From an uncultured bacterium (GTDB lineage Bacteria > Acidobacteriota > UBA890): a DNA stretch of 6,132 nt. Within the stretch, counting starts at the first letter, position 1; every line of letters starts with the position of its first letter. Location of the stretch: assembly GCA_937922775.1 (NCBI GenBank), contig CALAKE010000578.1:1-6132 (forward strand). The letters are read 5' to 3'. The notes below the pieces were generated by a model. That model ran no database searches, was not told where the DNA came from, and saw only the letters and a list, made by a program, of their open reading frames with translations. The position numbers and the translations under genes are program-made. Positions 1 through 4,644 of this stretch are shown here, one piece after another.

Positions 1-44
1 GCCTCGATCGGCGGCACGGGTTGCGACATGCCGCCGACCGAGGC
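1..44 (-). repeat. Long inverted repeat (15 pairs), possible terminator downstream of the PilZ gene
   Basis: Positions 1-16 are complementary to 29-44 except at one position (7/38), leaving a 12-base loop. Read as RNA from the minus strand, the odd position becomes a G-U pair, so all 16 positions pair. Read from the plus strand it is an A/C mismatch. It lies about 60 bp past the stop of the leftward PilZ gene, where a terminator would be expected. The window ends at the base of the stem, so a following T-run cannot be checked. It could instead be a dispersed palindromic repeat. Confidence 0.5.
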
Positions 45-68
45 CTGTGGCTCGCAGCCTGCCATTCC

Positions 69-94
69 CGGGAGGGGCGACCCCGCCCTGCCCG
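69..94. repeat. GC-rich hairpin immediately 3' of the PilZ gene
   Basis: Bases 69-79 pair with 84-94 around a 4-base loop (ACCC). Ten of 11 positions pair, one of them G-U, with one A/G mismatch at 73/90. It begins 12 bp beyond the PilZ stop codon in the direction of transcription. No T-run follows on either strand, so it is not a canonical Rho-independent terminator. It may slow 3' exonucleases or pause polymerase, or it may be a by-product of high GC content. Confidence 0.35.
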
Positions 95-105
95 AGGAAG
101 GGTTC

Positions 106-420
106 CTAGACGGGGTTGAGCTGCGGGAACCGATCGAACTCGACCGCTACCTCGAACTGACCATCAGAAGCCATGCTTCTCAGTACCGTCCCTGTGCGGA
201 ACTGAGGTGTAAGACCTGTTGGCTCAGGGAATTGGATCGTGCAACGCAGCCCAGTCGGCAACTCCTCGTTGACCTGGGCTCGGAGACCTCCGCGGCTGAG
301 GTCGATGGTCTTGCCCGCGACCATCGCTTCGGAGACTCCGTTCACCTGAACCGCCATATCGAAGGGGATAGCCACGGGGTACCTGGGCCACGTCCGTCGA
401 TCGACTTGAGCTGAAAGCAT
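106..420 (-). CDS. PilZ-domain protein, probable c-di-GMP receptor
   Basis: A 104-residue single-domain PilZ protein. Both halves of the c-di-GMP binding signature are visible: the arginine motif RRTWPRY at residues 8-14 (R9xxxR13) and the DLSRGG motif at 40-45 (DxSxxG). Predicted beta strands of the barrel follow (TIQFPEP, FRTGTVLRS, FEVAVEFDRF). There is no signal peptide or membrane segment, so it is probably a soluble cytoplasmic adaptor that passes a c-di-GMP signal to a motility, polysaccharide or secretion target; the target cannot be named. The frame stays open upstream to a TTG at 486 and also has an ATG at 444. I chose the ATG at 420 because a GAGGAG sits four bases ahead of it, the earlier starts lack a good ribosome binding site, and PilZ domains usually begin just before the arginine motif. 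It stands alone, divergent from rpoD. Fold assignment is secure; the exact start is less so. Confidence 0.86.
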   Translation of the reverse strand: MLSAQVDRRTWPRYPVAIPFDMAVQVNGVSEAMVAGKTIDLSRGGLRAQVNEELPTGLRCTIQFPEPTGLTPQFRTGTVLRSMASDGQFEVAVEFDRFPQLNPV

Positions 421-424
421 TTCT

Positions 425-430
425 CTCCTC
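425..430 (-). promoter_or_regulatory. Shine-Dalgarno site deciding the PilZ start
   Basis: GAGGAG on the minus strand, four bases before the ATG at 420-418. The ATG at 444 and the TTG at 486 have no comparable purine-rich element, so this site supports the shorter 104-residue protein. Confidence 0.6.
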
Positions 431-830
431 GCGTTAGCAACCATCTCGTCACGCTCGGAGGACCGCCCCTTTTCCCCCAAACACAAAAGGGCACCGCCGA
501 CTTGTCAGGTCGACAGTGCCTCCTCAATTCGCCCTACAGAATCCGAATACTAGCCTAGATCAGCTGGGCTGCATAGGGGCGCCAGGAAGTATTCTCGCTG
601 CCCGGGGCGGGTGTGACCTTTGTGCTGGGCGCCGCATCCTTACCTGTGATCAGTGCAAGTGTCGAGATGCCTGCCGCCCGGCCGGAGGTGGATCCGGCGA
701 GCGATGGCTGGCCGGACTCAGCGAGTGGATGTAAAAATCAAGACAACAGGGTCCCAAAAAACCACCTGCAGCAAAATCGCGCCTTCAACCCCTCTGAAGG
801 CGCGCAAAGACTCGAGAATGCAGGGAACCC
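431..830. other. Intergenic stretch between the PilZ gene and the rpoD promoter, no convincing gene
   Basis: About 400 bp between the divergent PilZ and rpoD transcription units. Short open frames exist on both strands, but none resembles a known family, none has a good ribosome binding site, and third-position GC in the best one (516-734) is only moderate. No tRNA or rRNA-like pattern was found. The one structured element is the perfect hairpin at 778-804, annotated separately. The rest presumably holds the PilZ promoter, for which I found no clear -35/-10 pair. It could also be a decayed gene. Confidence 0.5.
778..804 (-). terminator. Terminator-like hairpin, leftward orientation
   Basis: A perfect 10-bp inverted repeat (CGCGCCTTCA at 778-787, TGAAGGCGCG at 795-804) with a 7-base loop. 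Read leftward it is followed at once by ATTTTG, and about 13 bases later by a run of six T, as in an imperfect Rho-independent terminator. Read rightward it has no T-run. It lies 27 bp upstream of the rpoD -35 box. No leftward gene feeds into it, so it may end an antisense or divergent transcript starting near the rpoD promoter, or may simply insulate the region. Confidence 0.45.
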
Positions 831-859
831 TTGATTTCAGGCATTCTGGCTGCTACAAT
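831..859 (+). promoter_or_regulatory. Sigma-70-type extended -10 promoter for rpoD
   Basis: TTGATT at 831-836, a 17-base spacer, then TACAAT at 854-859. A TGC directly precedes the -10, giving the TGn extended element. Transcription would start near 866, leaving an untranslated leader of about 100 bases before the rpoD ATG at 970. The encoded RpoD keeps the His and Glu residues of region 3.0 that read the extended -10 element, so rpoD could transcribe itself from this promoter. Spacing and hexamer quality are good, but transcription is inferred. Confidence 0.62.
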
Positions 860-931
860 TTTGAACATCAGAATGTCTCGAAGTATCCCCCGTATAAAAA
901 CTCCAACGTACTCGACTATACCGAACGCTAG

Positions 932-953
932 TCGGCTTTCTCCGGAAGGCCGA
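932..953 (+). promoter_or_regulatory. Hairpin with UNCG-type tetraloop in the rpoD leader
   Basis: Bases 932-940 pair with 945-953 (nine pairs, one G-U) around the loop TCCG, closed by C-G. This is the c(UNCG)g pattern known for unusually stable RNA tetraloops. The stem ends seven bases before the AGAGG Shine-Dalgarno at 961-965. No T-run follows, so it is not a terminator. It could protect the 5' leader or tune ribosome access. Confidence 0.45.
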
Positions 954-969
954 GGATCAAAGAGGCCAA

Positions 970-2646
970 ATGGACCCACTGCAGCCGCGCGAAGATCGAC
1001 AGGACCGTGCATTCATGACCGGTAGCAACGTGGAAGGGCTTTCCCCAGAGGATGGGGGGGCGGCCATCGACGAGCGCAAGCTCAGTCGTGTACTCGGCGG
1101 CATGGATATCGACGAGGATCTCGAGGAAGACCAGGAAGACGACTTCGAGGAAGAGACGGAAGATGTCGAAGACGAGGAGGCCGAGTCCGACGATCTAGAA
1201 GAGGGAGACACCGTACTCGCCGCTCCTGAATCGGACGAAGCCGAGACCAGCGAGGCCGAGGTGGCCCCGGCGGAGGTCGAAGAGAAGTTCGCTCCGGGCG
1301 TCGAGGACGTGCTCGATCCGGTGAAGGTCTACTTCCGCGAGATGGGCGAAAAGACTCTGCTGGACCGTGAGGGTGAGGTGCGCCTCGCGCGCGCGATGGA
1401 AGATGGTCAAATCGGCATCGTGCAGGCGGTCCTGAACTGCCCCTTGGCCTCCGAGTATGTTCTGGATTCCCGCGACAGGCTTCGCGATCAGAGCCTGGCT
1501 CTGGGTGACTTCACCGACGGGTTGGAGCTCAAGCTCCGCAAGGGGGCCGACGAGGTCGCCGAGTCGATGAAGTTCATCGGCAAGGTTCTCAGGAAGGTCC
1601 AAAAGGAGCGCGACACCCTGAAGAAGACTCGCGCCAAGCTGCGGCGCAAGCTGCGCGAGGAGACCGAGCTGAAAGTCCGGCTCGAGATCATCGAGATTCA
1701 GGCACGGATCGCGTCCGAACTCGAAAAGCTCAACCTGACCGAGGACACGCTCGAGGTGATTATCGTCCGGATGCGCCGGCTCGCTGGCGCGTTTGCACGC
1801 GAAGCGTACAGTGGCAACGACGCGCGCGTCGTCGGGCTCGAAAAGCAACACCTAGTGACCCGAGTCGAGCTGCAGCGGTACTTGCGAGCGATTGAAGACT
1901 CGGAGACCAAGCTCGAGTGGGCGAAGGGTGAGTTGACGACCCGCAACCTGCGGCTCGTGGTTTCCATCGCCAAGAAGTACTCCAACTACGGCTTGCCGCT
2001 GCCCGATCTCATTCAGGAAGGGAACATCGGCCTGATGAGGGCTGTCGAGAAGTTCGACTACAAGCGCGGCTTCAAGTTCTCCACCTATGCAACCTGGTGG
2101 ATCCGGCAGGCGATCACCCGCGGTTTGGCAGACAAAGGCAAGCTCATCCGCGTGCCGGTCCATATGACCGAAACGCAGCGCAAGGTCAAGAAGACCTCGA
2201 ACGAGCTCTACAAAGAGAAGGGTCGCAAGCCCACCACGAAGGAGATCGCCGAGGCGCTGGAGATGCCGATCGAGACGATCAAGCTGGCCCTCCAGGCGGG
2301 TAAGAAGACCGTCTCATTGGACACGCCGATCGGAGACGAAAACGACGGCGAGTCGACCTTGGGGCACTTCATCGCGCGCGACACTCGCGAGTCTCCGGTC
2401 GAGACGGTGTTGTCCAAGGACTTGGCGTCGCACACCTCGAAGGTGCTCTCCACGCTGACACCGCGCGAGGAGAAAGTTCTGAAGATGCGCTTCGGCATCA
2501 CGGAGGACAAGGAGTACACACTCGAGGAGATCGGTGACCTGCTGGGGGTCACGCGTGAACGCATCCGGCAGATCGAGGGCAAAGCTCTGCGGAAGTTGCG
2601 CCACCCGTTGCGGCGCAAGAGTCTCGAGGAGCTCATCGCGTCCTAG
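970..2646 (+). CDS. rpoD: RNA polymerase primary sigma factor RpoD (sigma-70)
   Basis: A 558-residue group 1 sigma factor that directs core RNA polymerase to housekeeping promoters. Region 1.2 starts near residue 115 ([11 protein letters not shown]). A charged, helical non-conserved region spans about 148-315. Region 2 is nearly invariant ([51 protein letters not shown], 369-384), with the -10-reading Gln380 and Thr383. Region 3 begins at RVPVHM, with His398 and Glu401. Region 4.2 ([20 protein letters not shown], 527-546) carries the -35 helix-turn-helix. The first 110 residues lack a recognisable region 1.1. Instead, 25 of residues 46-80 are Asp or Glu. The start at 970 is chosen for AGAGG four bases upstream; an in-frame ATG at 1015 is possible. 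The usual dnaG neighbour is absent. The gene appears monocistronic, from the promoter at 831-859. Confidence 0.97.
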   Translation: MDPLQPREDRQDRAFMTGSNVEGLSPEDGGAAIDERKLSRVLGGMDIDEDLEEDQEDDFEEETEDVEDEEAESDDLEEGDTVLAAPESDEAETSEAEVAPAEVEEKFAPGVEDVLDPVKVYFREMGEKTLLDREGEVRLARAMEDGQIGIVQAVLNCPLASEYVLDSRDRLRDQSLALGDFTDGLELKLRKGADEVAESMKFIGKVLRKVQKERDTLKKTRAKLRRKLREETELKVRLEIIEIQARIASELEKLNLTEDTLEVIIVRMRRLAGAFAREAYSGNDARVVGLEKQHLVTRVELQRYLRAIEDSETKLEWAKGELTTRNLRLVVSIAKKYSNYGLPLPDLIQEGNIGLMRAVEKFDYKRGFKFSTYATWWIRQAITRGLADKGKLIRVPVHMTETQRKVKKTSNELYKEKGRKPTTKEIAEALEMPIETIKLALQAGKKTVSLDTPIGDENDGESTLGHFIARDTRESPVETVLSKDLASHTSKVLSTLTPREEKVLKMRFGITEDKEYTLEEIGDLLGVTRERIRQIEGKALRKLRHPLRRKSLEELIAS

Positions 2647-2660
2647 TCTTGCCAGGTCCG

Positions 2661-3143
2661 CTAGCTTCCCCCGACGACTTCCGAGCAGGCCGAGGGCATG
2701 AGCCCCAGTGCGTGGACCGCGCGCTTGCCCTGCTCCGATTCGGTCTGCTGAAAGGTCGTGCGCGCGCCGGTTTCCATCATGTCCGGGTAGGCGTGTTCCA
2801 CGAAGTAGAGCCCGCCGGATTCGGTCTCCAGCGTCAAGCGCGCCGCCTCTGCCTCCCTGGACGCAATCTCGTGTGTTCCGGGGGGGACCCTGCAGACGAT
2901 GAAGGACTTGGTATCGAGCGCCCCGATGATCTCTCCGTTCAGGAAGATCCCGAAGCGAAACGTCGGTGAGTTGGACGTCGCCCGGTAGAGGTAGATCGAG
3001 GACATACCGGGAGCGGCGGCAAATGACTTCGCCTCCTTTTCCGCCTCCTTCATCCACGGCCAATCCTTCATCGCACAGCCAGCTAGCGCTGCGACGCAGA
3101 GCACGGCCGCCATTCCCCGTACCCATCCCTTCGTAAAGTGCAT
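2661..3143 (-). CDS. DUF2846-type lipoprotein
   Basis: A 160-residue predicted lipoprotein. A short positive N-terminus (K5, R9) and hydrophobic core end in the lipobox LAGC (20-23), giving lipidation at Cys23. The next residue is Ala, not Asp, consistent with outer-membrane sorting in Gram-negatives. After a charged linker (KEAEKEAKSF) comes a beta-rich domain at about 46-115: PGMSSIYLYRA, FGIFLNGEIIGALDTKSF, VPPGTHEI, LTLETESGGLYFVE. This matches the pattern of the DUF2846 family (nucleotide-free beta domain of unknown function, often lipoproteins). The frame is open 25 codons further upstream, but the ATG at 3143 places the signal peptide correctly and has GAGGGG about 11 bases upstream. 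Function is unknown; an envelope structural or stress role is plausible. It converges on rpoD with 14 bp between stops and is divergent from the lipid-anchored methyltransferase-like gene. Confidence 0.85.
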   Translation of the reverse strand: MHFTKGWVRGMAAVLCVAALAGCAMKDWPWMKEAEKEAKSFAAAPGMSSIYLYRATSNSPTFRFGIFLNGEIIGALDTKSFIVCRVPPGTHEIASREAEAARLTLETESGGLYFVEHAYPDMMETGARTTFQQTESEQGKRAVHALGLMPSACSEVVGGS

Positions 3144-3305
3144 GACTTCAGTGTCCCCTCGGTGCGAATGCTGGTAGGAGAATCTTTCACTACGGCTCGA
3201 CAAACGGCAAGTCCGCACTGCGGTGGAATCTCGGAGAATTGGCAGGTGCGCTCGAACTGAGAAGGGGGAGCGACCGCCTTGCCCTGGGATCCAAGCCCTC
3301 GCTCA

Positions 3306-3335
3306 TTGACCGGCGGCTGCACTTTGTTCTACGAT
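3306..3335 (+). promoter_or_regulatory. Candidate sigma-70 promoter for the lipid-anchored methyltransferase-like gene
   Basis: TTGACC at 3306-3311 (five of six -35 consensus bases), an 18-base spacer, then TACGAT at 3330-3335 (four of six, including the key T, A, A and T positions). Transcription would begin around 3342, about 100 bases before the start codon. It lies in the roughly 300-bp divergent region between two lipoprotein genes (3144-3439). I saw no convincing matching promoter for the leftward gene and no other structure there. Confidence 0.42.
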
Positions 3336-3427
3336 CCGCGCCCACGACCCAATTGAAAACTGACCTCGGGAAGATACACCCTATCGGTTCCCGTCTGCAT
3401 CAACAGCTCCCGCTGTTTCCAGTCAAC

Positions 3428-3439
3428 GAGGGAGGGGGA
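3428..3439 (+). promoter_or_regulatory. Strong Shine-Dalgarno ahead of the methyltransferase-like lipoprotein
   Basis: A purine run, GAGGGAGGGGGA, ends directly at the ATG at 3440. A second in-frame ATG lies at 3446. The GGAGG core at 3431-3435 is 4 bases from the first ATG and 10 from the second, so either may be used; the proteins differ by two residues. The open frame continues upstream to 3239, but this site makes those earlier codons unlikely to be translated. Confidence 0.6.
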
Positions 3440-4291
3440 ATGCACATGCGTAACAGTCATGGTTTGGTTCTGAGGCAGGAACCTGCTCTGAAGACCGTGG
3501 TCGCGCTCTTGGTTGTCGCGTCGTTCGCAATCGCAGGGTGCGCTGGCGATAGCGCGCCGACCAGTGAGGGAGGTGAAGCAGGGCAGGTTGCCGAGGCCGG
3601 CGCCGCCCCGCCGATTCCGATCGATCGATCGATCTACGACCATCCAAGTCGTTCACAAGAGGACAGAGACCAGGACGCGGGTCGCATGGCCCTCGAAATC
3701 TACGAGTGGCTCGGCATACAGCCCGGCATGACCGTGGCGGACGTGTACCCCGCAGGGGGCTACAACAGTCACCTTTTGTCTCTAGTTGTTGGAGACAGCG
3801 GCAAAGTCCACAGCGTCTTCGAGTTCTATGCCGAGAAGGACTTGTTCGAGGGTCGCGTCTACCGCGTGCCGCAAGTGCAGGAGCGGATCGAGCAGGCAGG
3901 CATCACGAATGTCGAATTGACTCTGGCCCTCGATGATGTGCCATCCGAGACCATCGACGTCGCGATCGCCGTGCGCAACTACCACGACGTCGAGTGGGTA
4001 TTTGAGGGCTACTCTCGCGCTGACACTGTGGCCAATTTCTTCCGGATGGTGAAGCCGGGCGGAGTGGTTGGCATTGTTGAAGCCGCCACTGATCGTGAGG
4101 GATGGGATCAGGAGACCCATCGATTGAACGAGGCCGTTGTGATCGAGGATTTCACCTCCGCTGGCTTCGAGCTCGTGGATTCCTCGGACTTGCTCCGCAA
4201 CCCGGCTGACGACCACAGCGCTTCGGGGTTCGACGAAGGTCGCCACACCGTCGATCGCTACTTGCTCAAGTTCCGCAGGCCGGCTGGCTAG
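3440..4291 (+). CDS. Lipoprotein with SAM-methyltransferase-like domain (COG4798 type)
   Basis: A 283-residue protein. A lipoprotein signal (K18, hydrophobic 19-32, lipobox IAGC at 31-34) precedes a low-complexity linker rich in Ala, Gly and Glu up to about residue 58. The remaining part resembles the predicted methyltransferases of COG4798. It has a degenerate motif I, VADVYPAGGYNS (99-110), in place of the classic GxGxG, then a GKVHSV strand, VRNYHDVEW (178-186), MVKPGGVVGIVEA (motif III-like, about 203-215), and a C-terminal block of NPADDH followed by GRHTVDRYLLKF. Family members are often exported. A periplasmic or membrane-surface location raises the question of where SAM would come from, so the domain may bind something else or be non-catalytic. 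The start is set by the purine-rich site just upstream. The next gene follows 40 bp downstream on the same strand. Confidence 0.82.
   Translation: MHMRNSHGLVLRQEPALKTVVALLVVASFAIAGCAGDSAPTSEGGEAGQVAEAGAAPPIPIDRSIYDHPSRSQEDRDQDAGRMALEIYEWLGIQPGMTVADVYPAGGYNSHLLSLVVGDSGKVHSVFEFYAEKDLFEGRVYRVPQVQERIEQAGITNVELTLALDDVPSETIDVAIAVRNYHDVEWVFEGYSRADTVANFFRMVKPGGVVGIVEAATDREGWDQETHRLNEAVVIEDFTSAGFELVDSSDLLRNPADDHSASGFDEGRHTVDRYLLKFRRPAG
3618..3634. repeat. Tetranucleotide repeat, four tandem GATC sites
   Basis: CGAT is repeated four times followed by C, so GATC occurs at 3619, 3623, 3627 and 3631 without gaps. It lies in the linker of the methyltransferase-like lipoprotein (residues IDRSI). The repeat is a simple-sequence tract and a self-complementary palindrome. 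A one-unit change would shift the reading frame, so in principle it could vary, but four units is short. Confidence 0.7.
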
Positions 4292-4318
4292 TGACCCCCG
4301 CCGCGTCCGGCAGCCCTG

Positions 4319-4324
4319 TAGAAT
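4319..4324 (+). promoter_or_regulatory. Possible -10 box for a leaderless PqqD-like mRNA
   Basis: TAGAAT matches five of six -10 consensus bases. Its last base is eight bases before the GTG at 4332, so transcription would begin at or next to the start codon. No Shine-Dalgarno is present ahead of the GTG. This is the layout seen for leaderless genes. No good -35 hexamer lies at the right distance, so the promoter would be weak or activator-dependent, or the gene is instead read through from the lipoprotein gene 40 bp upstream. Confidence 0.35.
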
Positions 4325-4331
4325 ATGGCTC

Positions 4332-4631
4332 GTGCCCTTAGACATCCCATCCCGCGTTCGCATACGAGACGACGTCCTCTACCAATACCTGCAGGGCGAG
4401 ACAGTTCTGCTGGATCTGGCGAGCGGCACGTACTACGGCCTCGACAGCGTGGGTACTCGGGTGTGGCAGGGAATCGAGCAGCACGGTCAGCTGAACAAGG
4501 TGCGCGAGGCGATTCTGAACGAGTATGACGTCAGCGAGCAACAATGCGATGCTGATCTGGTGGACATCGTTGCCGATCTCATCAACAAGGGCCTACTGGA
4601 AAGCGTAGGGACGGACGACGAAACGACCTGA
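4332..4631 (+). CDS. PqqD-family protein (RiPP recognition element)
   Basis: A 99-residue protein with the PqqD/RRE fold pattern. N-terminal beta strands VRIRDDVLYQYLQG and ETVLLDLASGTYYGLDSVGTRVW (about 9-45) include the family's typical L-D-x-x-x-x-x-Y-Y-x-L-(N/D)-x-x-G signature. A winged-helix part follows: a helix with REAILNEYDV (58-67), then ADLVDIVADLINKGLLE (74-90). In known systems such domains bind the leader of a ribosomally made precursor peptide and present it to modifying enzymes (PqqD for PqqA; lasso-peptide B1 proteins). No precursor is visible here. The GTG at 4332 has no Shine-Dalgarno, and no in-frame alternative start lies upstream. It sits 13 bp ahead of the nucleotidyltransferase gene, almost certainly as one transcription unit. 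Assignment to the fold is good; a RiPP role is an inference, since stand-alone PqqD-like proteins also occur in polysaccharide loci. Confidence 0.85.
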   Translation: MPLDIPSRVRIRDDVLYQYLQGETVLLDLASGTYYGLDSVGTRVWQGIEQHGQLNKVREAILNEYDVSEQQCDADLVDIVADLINKGLLESVGTDDETT

Positions 4632-4644
4632 TCTGGATCGATTC

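Noticed and set aside
28..414. 128-codon plus-strand frame over the PilZ gene
   Set aside because: It is antisense to the PilZ gene, which has clear family motifs; its own translation resembles nothing and lacks a ribosome binding site.
957..1211. Ser-rich minus-strand frame at the rpoD 5' end
   Set aside because: The serine repeats are the complement of the Glu/Asp codons of the acidic RpoD leader, not an independent gene.
1195..1851. 218-codon minus-strand frame inside rpoD
   Set aside because: A long antisense frame is expected opposite a GC-rich coding gene. The translation is Leu-rich without motifs, and rpoD conservation explains the sequence.
2314..3126. 270-codon minus-strand frame spanning the rpoD end and the lipoprotein gene
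   Set aside because: It is out of frame with the recognised lipoprotein and antisense to conserved rpoD region 4; the translation is Arg/Gly-rich and unlike any family.
3353..3378. TTGAAA followed by GATACA as a promoter for the methyltransferase-like gene
   Set aside because: The spacer is only 14 bases and the -10 match is poor; the pair at 3306-3335 fits better.
3239..3439. Upstream extension of the methyltransferase-like lipoprotein frame
   Set aside because: The extra 67 codons would bury the lipoprotein signal peptide, and they contain the promoter candidate at 3306-3335. A strong purine-rich site sits at the ATG at 3440.
3782..4363. 193-codon minus-strand frame opposite the methyltransferase-like lipoprotein
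   Set aside because: It is antisense to a recognisable gene and has no motif or ribosome binding site of its own.
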